This document shows, piece after piece, positions 50,095 through 62,641 of a stretch of 64,000 nt of DNA. The notes beneath the pieces are model-generated. The model made no database searches. It was not told the origin of the DNA and saw only the letters and a program-made list of their open reading frames with translations. Origin of the DNA: Geosiphon pyriformis (lineage: Eukaryota; Glomeromycota; Glomeromycetes; Archaeosporales; Geosiphonaceae). The stretch spans positions 397,045-461,044 of the forward strand of contig JAAOMT010000531.1 of NCBI GenBank assembly GCA_016748015.1, written 5' to 3'. The translations under genes were made by a program, and so were the position numbers. How positions within the stretch are numbered: position 1 is the first letter of the stretch; the number at the start of each line of letters is the position of its first letter.

Positions 50095-51734
50095 ATGGCT
50101 TCGGAAAATGCTCAAGAATTGGCTCCTGTAGTGATCTCTTTTCCAACTAACAATAAAACAGAAGGTGTAAAATCAGTCGCGGACGGAACCGATGAAAAAG
50201 TCAAAATAAATAATTTTGTAAATGATGAGATAAAAAGCAAGGAAGAACCTTTTGAGGCAGGACCTGATTTCGAAGATAACTCGAAAGTACCAATATTAAG
50301 CTATCGGAAGATCTTCCTCATTTTTTTGGGTATTGGATTTCAAGCTTTCGGTGGTCCACTGGCACAAATTGCGCTTATTAAAGAAAAAATGGTGGTAAAG
50401 GGTGAATGGATCACGCTTGCTCGATTTAATAGAGTTTTTGCCGTGTATCAGGTATTAATTGAATTAATATTGATTGAATTTTTTAATTTTCTGTTAATAT
50501 CAATTTTTCGTATATCAGATCATACCAGGACCAGAAGCTGCAGAACTTGCCATGTTTTTTGGGTGTTTAGCAGGAGGTCGAATTGGTGGACTGCTCGCTG
50601 GTCTTGGATTTATGCTGCCTGGCTTTACTCTTGTACTGTTATTCTCTTACGTTTACGTCTTGGTTGGTGATAAGAATGAAAGGTTCAACGCTTCTTTTCG
50701 TGCTTTACAGCCTATCGTAGCTGCGATGGTTTTAAGAGCTGTTCATAAGATTAGTGATCACGCATTGGTATCCCACAAAACAAAAAAATTAAATTATTGG
50801 TTATTTTCTTTTGCCTTTTTGGCCGCTATTCATTATGCCTTGCGAATTAATCTTTTTATTACATTGGGGATATTTGGGATCATGAATATGGCTATTGAAA
50901 AGAAAAAGCATTGGATTGCTGCCCTGATTTATTTACTTGGAATCATTGGATTCATCATTTATGTTGTATTCAAGGGGATTCCGACCCCAGCCTCACTGGG
51001 AATTGGAGTTTCAAAAGAGCCAGATCCAGGCCATATATTCGCTTTGGGTTTGGTGGCTGGCAGTCTATCATTCGGTGGGGCATATGTAAGTTTGAAAAAA
51101 AAAAGATGGATTCAACTATCAAATGATTTTTCAGCGTGCTAATTATTATCTTTCGATTTTTTTTACCGTTTGATTCTTGAAATAGACAACAATACCTTTC
51201 ATCCGTGCGGAAGCTGTCACAATTGGAAAATGGTTATCACAACAAACGTTTCTTGATATGATTGCAATTGGGAATATAATGCCATCTCCGTTAGTTGTTT
51301 TTTCAACTGGAATCGGTTTTCAGGCCGGCAATATTTGGGGTGGAATAGGTTACGCATTTCTCGAGGCGTTTTTGATCACCATTGGAATATTTTTCCCTTG
51401 TTTCATCTTCACCATCATGGGCCATCATCTTCTCGAAAAACTGGTTCGCAATAAATTTTTAGGGGCCTTTTTTGATGGAATTTCCGGCTCAGTTATCGGA
51501 ATTATTGCCGGAACTGCTCTCGAATTGTTAAATACTTCGATCAAAACTTCAATCGTTTTAAGAAATGCAAATGACAGTGAGAAACCACTGCTAGCCGCTT
51601 CTGATAATGCAATGGCTGCTGTTCTTTATGTATTAACATTTGGGGCGTTATACGGATTTAAATTCAAATACACTCCGCTGTTATTAACGATTGGGGGAGC
51701 CATTGCTGGACAGTTTTTATTTGTATCTAATTAA
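50095..51734 (+). CDS. Chromate ion transporter (CHR) family protein, three exons
   Basis: Exons 50095-50451, 50519-51085 and 51186-51734 join in frame to 490 aa. After a hydrophilic acidic N-terminus (about 75 residues) come two homologous hydrophobic halves. Half one: FLGIGFQAFGGPLAQIALI, VYQIIPGPEAAELAMFFG, GLGFMLPGF. Half two: LVAGSLSFGGAYTTIPFI, IGNIMPSPLVVFSTGIGFQA, then further membrane helices to the C-terminus. The G-x-x-x-F-G-G and P-G-P (P-S-P in half two) motifs are those of the CHR family, where duplicated long forms occur in bacteria, fungi and algae. Members export chromate or move sulfate-like anions; the anion here is inferred only from family. Both introns lie at codon boundaries. 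Predicted in plasma or vacuolar membrane. Confidence 0.9.
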
Positions 51735-52399
51735 TGTAATTAAGAAGAAAAAAATTCACCAACTCGAAGAAGTGCCTGAATAGAAAGAATAATAGAAATA
51801 AGAGGCCTTTCGTAAAAAATATATATGTGCTCTCGATTAATCTAATCAATATGATCTTCAAGTTTCTGAAGCAATAAAATAATATATGATTTGAATTTTA
51901 TTCAAAAATAGTTTTTCCAAAATATTTAAGAGTATCATTTAATGTCGAAATATCTTGTTTATCGAGGAAATTTTTAACACATTCAAAAATAAAAGTTAAA
52001 AAGGAATTATTATTATTATTATTATTATTTTAAATTGATACATTAAGGTGTCAGGTTATATAAAACAAATTTATCTTTTTACATTCTGAATTCAAAGGAT
52101 ATTTAGTTTAAACTGCCTGAGATTAATTTGATTCAATTCATCATACTCTATTACAGAATACTTTTTTTTTACGCCTCTTGAGAAGTTAGAGAGTAATGGT
52201 GGTAACAATGGCAGCAAAATTTGTCACGTTACCGACCTCTTTCCAAAAAAGGCCGACGCGTAAATGTTACCTCTGATTCGCACAACCTCCTATTAATTCT
52301 CACCACTACCCATTTTGTCTTTTCACTTAAAGTCCTGGGGGATAATTTTTTCTCATGATACTTTAATAACAGTGCTACAATGTAGAAAAAAGTTAATTT
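51735..52399. other. Intergenic region
   Basis: AT-rich with an (ATT)n tract at 52006-52029. From about 52140 GC rises; this may be the end of the Tc1/mariner-like remnant next to it, including its terminal repeat, which I could not define. Confidence 0.45.
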
Positions 52400-52590
52400 C
52401 TAGCATGGCCTCCTGCATTTATACAAGCCTGAACGTGACCAGGAATGCTGGAAATATTAAAAAGAATTACCATTTCCGGAAGGTTTGCCCACCCTTCTTC
52501 CACCAGCCCGAGATATGCTTTAAAAACACCCCAATGCGACTAAAGTTTGGGTTATATGATGGTCATGGGAGAAACACGACATCATGCATG
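52400..52590 (-). mobile_element. Tc1/mariner-like transposase C-terminal remnant (copy B)
   Basis: On the minus strand the DNA still shows the C-terminal hallmarks in different frames: PSYNPNFSRIGVF where the family has W-P-x-x-S-P-D-L-N-P-I-E-x-x-W, then EEGWANLPEMVILFNISS, then VQACINAGG. It shares about 170 bp with copy A near 40 kb, more intact at the PDLNPIE region. Frame changes and stops make it non-functional. It lies directly upstream of the oxidoreductase gene and may supply part of its 5' region. Confidence 0.6.
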
Positions 52591-52693
52591 TCATTGGCTG
52601 CAGCCAAAAATAATAAGTAAGAGTTTGGTTTCTTTTTCTATTCTTATATCAGAAAAATGGCTTTTAAAACTTTTTTTTGACAAAAAATCAACC

Positions 52694-55408
52694 ATGACTT
52701 CTTATACAACCTCGTCATCTGTGCAAACTCATGTATTAGGAAAAGATTCGCAGGCCACGCCTTCATTCGTTTCTCTTCTTGAACTGAAGATAGAGAAGCC
52801 AGCTCCACCCAAAAATCCCATTACAATAGCGATAATTGGTGCAGGGGAGCGGTAAATTTTCAATTAGTAATCTCTATAATTTAGTTATTTCCATTCAGAA
52901 ATCTCAGGTTTGATTTAAACAAAGTGGTAAAGGCTATGCATATTACGCCTATGCTCACCCAGATTGGCTAAAGGTTGTTTCGGTAGCCGAGCCCAACGAA
53001 TTCAGAAGAAATGCTATGAAGGAGGTTGCAAAATATGAAAATTCTAGTTTCCTGATATAAATATGATTGACAAATGCAATTTATTAAACCTGATTCTATG
53101 ATTTTAGCGATATAAAATCCCTGATGAGAATGTGTTCACTGACTGGGTTGAGGTTGGTTTTCTATCTCAAGTTTATCCTGTTAACGTGTGTAAATTTTGA
53201 ATTTTTCGCATCGAACCCTAGTTAGCGAATCGACCGAAATTATGCGATGCCATAGTAATTGCAACCTTGGAGCATATGCATGCTGAACCGACTGTGCTAT
53301 TTTCAAACCTTGGCTACCATATTTTGCTCGAAAAACCAATGGCCAACACTATTGAGGATTGTCGTAGAATCACAGAAGCTGCTATCAGGAATCAGGTTAG
53401 CACGATCTTTTGACTATTTTTTTTCAACGACTAATTTTTATCAAGTATTTTCTATTTGCTAGATTACATTTGCCGTGGGTAGGATGATTTATGAACAAAT
53501 TCACTTTACTGTTTAGCCTAAGAAATTAATTGAATTTTCATTTGAAATTGAGGTCATGTGCTTCGATATACTGCACACAACAAGCTCATTAAACGTATTA
53601 TAGAAAAAGGGTTGCTAGGAAAAATTATCAACATTCAACATATGGAGCCAGTCGGATTTTGGCATTTTGCACATTCGGTGAGATGTCAGCCCTCTAGGAT
53701 TATATATTCTAAAGATCGTCGCTTTAATTCAGACTAAAAACTAACAATAGTAATTACAAATTATTAGTATGTTCGAGGAAATTGGAGAAATGAAAAAGAT
53801 TCGTGTTTTTCGCTTATGACAAAGGTCAGCTGGGAGACTTGTGCTTTATTGTTTGTCAAAAAATCCGAGTATTTTGGAGCTTCAATTCAGTGAGAATTTG
53901 TAATTTTTATTTTTAGTGTTGTCATGATATAGGTAACGCAATTAATAGTTTGAAATCAATGATTTTTTAAGATGTTATAATGAAGATTTCAAAATTTCAA
54001 GATCTTGTGGCGCATTGGGTTGACTCACCGTGTTTGGTTAGTCCAAAAATTTTTGATATGCTTGCTGGAAAAACCTTCATTAATTAGTTCGTTCACTTAA
54101 TATTGCAGCGTATAAGCTCCTTTGGAAATTTGACCCATTTTCATCAGAGTAATAAACCAAAAGAGGCTGGAGATGCAAAGTATCATTACAGATTGAAATA
54201 ATAATAACAAAATGAGTTGACATACCTTTTTTCCCGCTCATTGATATATGTTGAATTTATTAATAATGTAAAGGCGATGTCTTGAATGTGCAGCAGAGCC
54301 TTCATGCCCTTATTCCGCGAAAAAAATTTACCTGAATCAAGCGAAACGTGGAAATTGGTCTTGGCCTGTGAGCGTAGTTACAGACGTAACTGGTCAGTTA
54401 TTGTTTTCAAAACAATACTTTTTTGAAGCTCTGTTTAAAATGAATTGTCACTTCTCTAGATATTGAAAATATTTCATCGGCCTTACAAAATGGACCATAT
54501 GGACGTTGTGTCTATGAATGTGATAACGATGTTGCAGACCATCAGGTTTAACATTTTATCAAAATTTTAAAAAATGTGATTTATGATTTCTAAAGTTTTC
54601 ATCCAGAGCTTTTCATTTCCAAAACCAATAAGATCGTGAGCATGGAATTCGCAAATGGTGCCACTGTTTCAGTTACAATGATTGCATTCACGGAATCCAT
54701 TTGTGCTAGAAAGGTAGCTTCTGATGTTTAAGAGAGGGGTTAAGGTTTTAACCATGATTTAATGCTAACTCTTTAACAATCATCCAATTTCTTATCAAAG
54801 ACTAGGTAATTTCAATTTTAATTTCATTTTTCAAAAAAAAAGATAGTCTCTTCATAAAATTACATTCCAAAAAGGATTTTCGGTACGTTGGGCGAATTGG
54901 AATGTGATGACGTAAAGGGAATCCGATTTTTCGATTTTTTAACTCAAAGGCGAGAAAATATGAATCCTAGTAGTTTGTTAGGTGTGACAGAGTTAAGTGG
55001 CCACGGTTAGTTGCCAATCCCCTGTTCCAAAGCCTTTTTCGATGATTTTTAAATGTCTAATCTTTAGATTTGTTAATAAAATCAGGTGGAGGTGATTTCG
55101 GACTCATGGAATCATTTGTTCAGGCTGTATCAGCCAGAATCACAAAGGGAAATTCAGATTCAGGATCTTTTATTCAATCTAGCGCCGAGGAGACTTTCAG
55201 TAAAAATACGAATTTATTTTCAAATTCTTTTGAGGATTTAAAAATGCAATATTTGCCTTAACCATGTCTATATTTATTAGAATCACATTTATACGTATTT
55301 GCTGCCGAACACGCTCGAAGATCGGGAAAGGTTGTTGATGTTGAAGAGTTTAAGCGTGAACATGGAATAAAGGGAGTACCACTTGAATTGAAAAAACCTT
55401 TTATTTGA
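52694..55408 (+). CDS. Gfo/Idh/MocA family NAD(P)-dependent oxidoreductase, about 16 exons, one frame problem
   Basis: Proposed exons: 52694-52851, 52925-53024, 53108-53152, 53222-53395, 53463-53478, 53553-53677, 53768-53824, 53917-53932, 54002-54036, 54109-54179, 54274-54392, 54460-54545, 54633-54713, 54875-55005, 55086-55199, 55281-55408, about 484 aa. Rossmann dinucleotide site [19 protein letters not shown] (residues 40-60), LEKPMANT with the catalytic-type Lys, [10 protein letters not shown], then CCHDIDLVAHW with the His-Asp pair typical of the family, and a [11 protein letters not shown] block near the end. The family oxidises or reduces sugars, inositols and related alcohols; this substrate is unknown. 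Two exons are only 16 nt. Exon 2 uses a weak donor (GTTGCA). Between exons 13 and 14 the only AG acceptor leaves one extra base, so either an error, a non-canonical splice or early decay. Confidence 0.75.
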
Positions 55409-57119
55409 TCTCAATGAATTTGGACAAATAATAATTAGTAAATAAATGCGCTAAATTTTTGCAATTAGGAAAACAAATTTATTTATTATTTATTTATTTA
55501 AATGCTTCGAGAGAGTGATATTAGGGTGTAATAAAATTCACGATTTTTATGGAGAATTTTCATATCTAACGAAACCCATGACAATTATCTCTTTAGCCCT
55601 TTTCGTAAAAGACAACTATTTGAAATATAGCCATTTTTTAATTTTAAATAACATCATACTCTTATACCAAAACTATTTAGGCAATAAATATAATTTTTTT
55701 TTCATAAATAAATGTTAATAATCGCCTTTGATGCTTCAAGAACCGAAAGTATTTTTGTATAAAAAAATATGATAGAATACTTTGATTATCAATTTAAAGA
55801 AAAAAACCAATTTTAAAATAGCTGGAAATTTTGAACCTCCAAAATTAAATTGAGGCAGAAGAAAGTTTATTTCTAAAACTTGAATATACCGGCAAATTGT
55901 GAATGAAAAGTTTACTTCTTAAATGAATGGGAAATAATTTGAATTAGAAAAGAATAAGGAGTGCTAAGAGATGAACTAACTGATCAAGAGATAGATTGAG
56001 TTACGCAAAAGACTACCAACTAACAATATCCCAAGTTCTTTCCGGGTCAAGAATTCAATAAGTTTAAAATTTTACCCACTTCACGAATTCCATTATGTGC
56101 GAGCAACTAAGGGAACTGTCAATATCCGAACTCCTTTAACCTTTCTGGATTACTGAATGAGATAATTAGTTTTGGTGGCGGGGTAGTCTTTATTCCGGTT
56201 AACAATCCCGACTTCTACCGATCGCTAAGGGACCTTTGATAACCAATATCTTTTATAAATTTTTCCTTTGATTTTTTTCAAATATCAATTTTAATATCAT
56301 TACATGACGTTTTTACTTTTGCAAAAATAAATATATATATATATTTTTAGTTTAGTTAATTGGATAATTTTGTTTATTTTTGTATGTTCACCATAACTTG
56401 GTGCCTTTTGTTCCTTACAACATTCCTACCCACCTAAAAATTCACAATTTTTTTCGTAATAAAATTAGATAGTTAGATTAAGACTTGGCATTGCATTTAT
56501 TATTTTTAGAAGTAATTTGGAATGACCTTTAAATTGTAAAAAAAAATTTTCTGTTTGAATTAATATTGGAAAACCTTGAAATACTTAGCTATTATAAATA
56601 AATTATAATATTACAAAGTTAAAACAAGAAGCTTTTTTGTTCCTTAAATACTTTCATGTTGAAAGAAAATCAAAGTAAAAAATTAATTTTATCAACACAA
56701 GATTTAAAGCCCAAGGAAAGGCTAATACTTGAGATAAAATACTTTTCGTGGAGTTAGCCTTATATCCATGTTCCGGTCATATTGTTGTTGACAAGAAAAT
56801 TTTAATAGACAAATCTCAAAACTGTTTATCCCCTTTTGAGTAAATGCAATGTCCATTGCACTGCCTTTTGAAACTTTCTGATTAAAAAGAATTTGATATT
56901 GGAAGTTTACAAATGTTTCAAAGAAATTCAGAATTACGCCTAATGTTAAGGTTGAATTTGGAATCTCAATGAAAGAAGAGCGTGGCCGCTTTTTTTGGTG
57001 TGACTTTTCTGCTTGGAACTTTTACTAAACAAGATTTCATTCATCAACTTTTTTGTACGTTGAAGTGATTGATATGAAAGATAAGCAGCTTAAACCTTAA
57101 CCATATCTATTCTTTCTTT
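55409..57119. other. Intergenic region
   Basis: No gene supported. A less AT-rich patch at about 56020-56250 has two loosely similar stretches (AACTAAGGGAACTGTCAATATC and CGCTAAGGGACCTTTGATAACC) whose nature I could not determine. Confidence 0.45.
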
Positions 57120-57620
57120 AATAGGATTCCTTTTGAAAGTTTTACCGATATTAAACTCCTAGATGGGAGCGGGTTTGCAAAGGTTTCTCAGCTCTTTGCT
57201 AATACTTTGATTCCTTAATATTTGGGAAAAAGGAGTTACAAAACATCAATCATCAATCTAGGTTATAGTACCCTACTATTGGTAATATTAACGAAAATAC
57301 ATGTACTGATGCTATTCTTTGCAATCATATTAAAATGAAATGCATTGGAACGAATTGGGTATTAAATTGTTTTCTCCGAAATATTATTAAATGAAATAAC
57401 CGCTGTTTATTATTTAAAAAAGATCTTGTCTCAATTGCTGACTTAGCCATAAGTAAACCGGCAAACGATTTATGACCTTAAAGTTGTACTAAAAGGGAGA
57501 TCATTACATTTTCGTGTCTGACGTTTATCCTTATAGCTTTTGGCATTATCATCAGCCCCATTTGCCGATCGTCAATATGACATCGTTAACATTACATCTC
57601 CCCATGATTCTTTAACTAGA
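57120..57620 (+). pseudogene. Decayed protein kinase fragment
   Basis: The plus strand reads PFESFTDIKLLDGSGFAKVS, the kinase N-lobe entry with a glycine loop in which one Gly is replaced by Ala. Some 370 bp later it reads SDVYPYSF, then with shifts GIII and PFADRQYDI, matching the S-D-V-Y-S-F-G-x-I and P-F-x-D-R-x-Y-D block of the C-lobe in Rhizophagus-type kinases. The catalytic loop between them is not recognisable. Different subfamily from the kinase at 7-9 kb. A remnant only. Confidence 0.55.
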
Positions 57621-59432
57621 AGTAAAGCTAAACATTATTTGTAGAATTTTGGGGTCCCAATCCTATAATTAGCTTTGAATGTTTTAATTAAATTATGATT
57701 TAATCAAATATTTACATTGTTTTTGTTTTAAATTCACATTTTAATATCTATGAGACCAAAAAATATTTACCAATAAATAAAACAACTTAATTATTCCAAT
57801 CTTAGAAAACAAATAATTTCTTAATTCGGCTTCAAGAACTTTCCCAAAAATTGGTCCTTTCCTAGACAAATTTTACCATTTTCAATAATATTTATTAATA
57901 TTCTATATTCTATGTATAAGGAGTGTCGTTTTACCCGTGCGAATTGTTGTCAGTATGCTAGATAATGAAATGCATGCAGAGTTTGGAATGCATTTTTGTC
58001 TTCCTCAGTACCTGATATGTAGATAGAATGGTGAGGAAAAGTCATATTTCTTTAACTTAAAAGAGTTTCAAAAGCAGAAAATCAAAATTTCTCATTTTTT
58101 GACATCATTGTGATCGCATACCAGAAATGTAAAATATCACTTCGAAAACGTAAATGATTATATTCCTATTTGATTCATTAACACAAATCCCTTTTTCATG
58201 CATGGCGTCCTGGAACTAAAGAAAACCTTTTGAGTTCATGCATGACGTTGTCGAACCTCATAATAAAGGCCCTATCAATTACATTCTAAGCCCAAAATCT
58301 CTTTTGATTTTAACTTTGACTAAACTAAGTTTATTTTGAAAATCATCTAACTTGATTCAAGCAAAGCATTGGTTTCTCTGAAAATCGAAATTTAATACGT
58401 AATCTTAATCTCATGACATTGCCCTTCCGGTTATGACAAAGTTTTGTATCGAAATGACACAATGAAGTTATAAACGCGTTTTCCAGAGCTTCTTTTAATT
58501 GACCTGCATTTATGCACAAAAATACGCCTTATAAAGTTACTCTTTTCCATGAGGATCAAGAGATAATAGGTTTTCATAAGGTGATTGTTCTCGCAAAACT
58601 CTATTGCAAAGGTTGGATGATTTTTTTTACAAAGGAAATGTGCATGGCATCACTTGTTTCATAAGCACTATAGTGTATGAGGGCAAAACCAATGAAATCA
58701 TAACTTTATAGAAAACTTTTTGACGGAGAAAATCTCAAAGTGTAAGAAATTGCAACAACAAAAAATTCATAAAGCAATTCTGGTTGGAGAAGAGGCACTT
58801 GTATAAGAATATTGAAACAAGAATATGAACCCTTTTTTCTTGAACATCTATTATGAATGCTACGATGCAGCTGTCAAACTTGCATTGCCTTTGAGTTTAA
58901 ATATGAAAACTCAATTTTATTAAAATTTAATCTGCCTTTCCCTGGACAGCTATACATATCTTAATAAGTTAAAATTGAACATAGAAATAATTTTCTAATT
59001 TTTAATATCTCTCTTCAACTGCATGCATCTGTAATGCAATGTCGGTACTCCTATAGTTGACAACAAAAACTCATAAGATCAGCTATGCGTGAAAATGCTT
59101 CCCTGGTTTAACTTATGTTTCAGTGAGATACTAGACCTTCAACAACGAATTTCTAGATCCATTTTCGGACTAAACCGACACTCTTTAGTGATCAACAAGT
59201 ACTTTTTATCAGTAATGTGATGAATCCATATTTTTAAGCATGAATGACATCAGAGGACGCCTAACCCTAACCCCATTGAACTGAGGCTCTCTGACATTTT
59301 TATATATAAAGGGTACTTCAAGAAAGCTTGGAAAAAACTTTAGGAATCCATTTTATTCATTTCGAGATTTCACTTATTTGTTCGGGTCAAAGTAAAATAT
59401 CCTTAGAAATGCAGTAAAATTCCTCACTCACC

Positions 59433-59508
59433 ATCCTCCTACTCCTACTCCTCCTACTCCTCCTACTCCTCCTACTCCTCCTACTCCTCCTACTCCTCCT
59501 CCTCCCCT
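59433..59508. repeat. 9-bp pyrimidine tandem repeat (TACTCCTCC)
   Basis: About eight units of TACTCCTCC with slight variation at both ends; one strand is almost pure pyrimidine. Confidence 0.9.
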
Positions 59509-60952
59509 CATTTTAATCATGATCCTTCCGAGAATTTCCTTTTTATGATGACTTTTTAGTCCTCATGTCGTTCGGTGTGCGGTTTCTGAATCATAGCGAA
59601 AAAATCCAAAATGATCTACTGGAGGTTTTCGAACTGATTCCGAAACCGCACACATTTCGGTACTTAATTTCATTCGAACATTTCAAAACAAGCCACTTGA
59701 CATTTTTTTTTTATCTCGTTAAATCTACTCGTATAAACTCAAATTCTATTTTGCATTTTGATTCTTTTAACCGATTGTATTATTCTCCACCGAAATAATT
59801 TTCGAAAAAATTAACGTTTTTCGTTTGAGACCTTTTCTCAAATTCCTCGCGATGCTTGACCTTATTCACGATGAATAGTCAATAGCATAAATTACCGAAA
59901 CATTTGGAGTTGATCTCCCATAATTATCAAATACTCTGGGTCTTGATCTAAGGATGTTACGTTGTCGGTGAAATATTAAATAGATGGTACTAAACCAAAC
60001 GAACCGATGACGGACCATTTGATCATGATTTATAAAAGGTAATTTTAGAGTAATAATTTCACTGATGAGAGATTTTGATTATTTTTGAGGTTAAATCTAA
60101 CTAAATACCAAAATGATATAAGCCGCGTGTTGAGATCTATCTCCCGTCAATATCAACCAATGCATTCGTTTTGCACCTATCTGAACAATAAAATTTGCTC
60201 ATTCGAATGGCGAATAAAAATCTTAATTATCGAAGAAAATATTAAATAAATTTCTAGAAAAGAAATTCAGAAGAAAATGGTACTTTTAATGAACAATCGT
60301 TGAAATTTATATCTCAAGAAAAAAATCAATAGTTTTTTTAATAGTTCAAGAAACTAATTGTTTAAAATATAGTTTCGGATAGTTTTTTTTTTTATTTTTT
60401 TATTTTTTTAATCTTGATATTATTAATAAAAAATATACTTTATTTTATTTTTCTAAAAACCTGAGAATATTTTTACAGGGTGAAACTTTTGATAAGAGTT
60501 GAAAAATAATTTTTTGAATTTAAAAAATAATATTTATACTGCATTGTCAATTATAATTTGAAGTAATTTATTTTTCTCTATTAAAATTGATCTTTGGAAA
60601 AAAAATTATCATGATAAAAATTGTTAACAACGTAACGAGTATACAAAACACTTGGATTTGAAGATAAAATTTTTATGTGTGATACCAAGTCGAATAATAT
60701 TTTATATACCAAATTTTTAATTAATGTTCTTTAATAAGTTAAAATTAAATTAAATTCAAAAAACATTTTATTAAAAAAAAACTTGATAAAAAAATCTACT
60801 AAAATTTTAAAAATATTTTAGAAAAATTTTAAAATGAAAAAAAAATTTATGTTTCTTTAAATTCTATTTAAATAGTTTATGAGTTAAGATTTATATATTT
60901 ATATTAATATTAATATTGATATTTTGAAATAGTCAAAATTTTAAATGGTTCG

Positions 60953-60981
60953 TTTTATTTATTTATTTATTTATTTATTTT
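60953..60981. repeat. (ATTT)n microsatellite
   Basis: Six to seven ATTT units. Confidence 0.9.
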
Positions 60982-62591
60982 TTGGTCCCTTTTAAGAAAA
61001 ATTTTAATTGATGAAATCGTAAATTTTTATTGGAGTTTTATATAATTTAAAGAATTAATGTTTTGATTTATTAATAATGATAATTAAAACTGTATTCCAA
61101 GTTCAAATTTTAAAAACGTTAAAAATTATTGCAATAAAAGACCATTGATCATTATTTTAAATCAGCTCCCTAATTTTTAGTTCCCCTTAAATGTACTTTG
61201 AAAATCATGCTTAAAAAAAAACAATTACTTTCTAGACTAATCTTTTTTAAGGTTGGCAAAGAATCTAACGGGGGTTAGCCAAAGTCATATTTAAAAAGGC
61301 GAATTACTTTGTAATAAAGATATTAACACGCTGTGCACGCCTATGAAATCTGGGAATGGTTAGAAAAAGTTCCAAATATAAACTTTTTCTCAAGTATTTA
61401 ATTAAAAATTTACTAGACTAAAATTGAAAAGTGCAATCTCTATATTTTTGAAGTTGATTTATGAACATAAAACCTATATTTAAAGTTTTTTAAAAGTAAT
61501 TTAAGTTTCCTATAAAAATTTTCCACTTTTTTCATATGAAACCAGTTTTAAAATTTTTGTGTAAGATTTTAAAAATCCAAATAATTTTACTTTTCATAAC
61601 AAATCTAAATAATATTCTTTTTAGTTGAAGACTCGTTTCTTTCTTTATGTTGGTACTTTCGAATTTAATTCGAATCTCATGATAGTAACATGAAATTCTC
61701 TGCTAGTCACGTAGTTAAAACTTATTATTCTAAAAAATTTAAGATTGAATTCAAATTTCAAAAACAAAATACATTGGCCCGACAACTTTTTTTAATATTT
61801 GTAATTATCACATAATGCTTCCTAGGCAATACCATTTAAGATCCCTCAAATATGTAATAGTTTTCCGAAATATCTCACTTGACCAAAATAAATTTTCTAA
61901 TGTCCAGTTTTATTTATTTTCTGGTTTAAAATGTTTTAAAGTTTTTATTATATAACTGGTATCTCCGGTCTCATCTACTTTCCGAGATTGCAACATTAAA
62001 GGTTCAAATCTTTGATCTTCCTTTTTCTAATCAAATTCCCTTTTGAGTTCTGTTTCCTTTAACAATTTGAAGGTCTTTGTTTATTCTAAACCAGATATCA
62101 TTTAAGAGATGATTAAACAGGACCGACTAAAAAACTATGATGACGACGCTGTTCTTTTAAAATTTAGTGTCATCTAAGAACGCAATGGAAAATTAAAAGT
62201 TTCCCCCAAATTTAATGAATTTTCAAAGTCTTAGATATGACCACTAGTGACAACAATTGATTATAACATGTTCCATATTGCTAAAATCTGACTTTTTAGC
62301 AAATATTTGGAAAAAATTCCTCTTTCAGGTAAGTGAATAAAATAATATCAGCTGCCTATAAGTTTTTATTGAAATCCCTTTTTAAATGAATGATAAAAAC
62401 TATTTTCTATTTATGAAATAAAATAATGCATATTTTTTCTAATCTATAAGCTTCTTTTTTTGTACCGAAAAGATATGGCTAACTATAAAAAATCAAGCTC
62501 AGATAGAATTACATTCCTCAAATAGTAAAAGAACCTGATAGAGAAAAAAGGTGATTTGACGTTCGGACCTCGTCAAATAAGGAATTAAAGA

Positions 62592-62635
62592 AGGTTACAT
62601 AGGTACATTTCAGGTTACATAGGTACATTTCAGGT
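62592..62635. repeat. 22-bp direct duplication
   Basis: GGTTACATAGGTACATTTCA occurs twice in a row, just beyond the 3' end of the secreted-protein gene. Confidence 0.9.
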
Positions 62636-62641
62636 TTGACC

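Larger units (their letters stand above)
57621..62641. other. Gene-poor intergenic region
   Basis: About 5 kb without a supported gene. Contains a 9-bp pyrimidine repeat (59433-59508), an (ATTT)n tract (60953-60981), and a 22-bp duplication (62592-62635). A 77-codon frame (59565-59798) has no known domain. Confidence 0.5.

Noticed and set aside
59258-59276. CCTAACCCTAACCCC resembling telomere repeat
   Set aside because: Only about two units; too short to claim an interstitial telomere.
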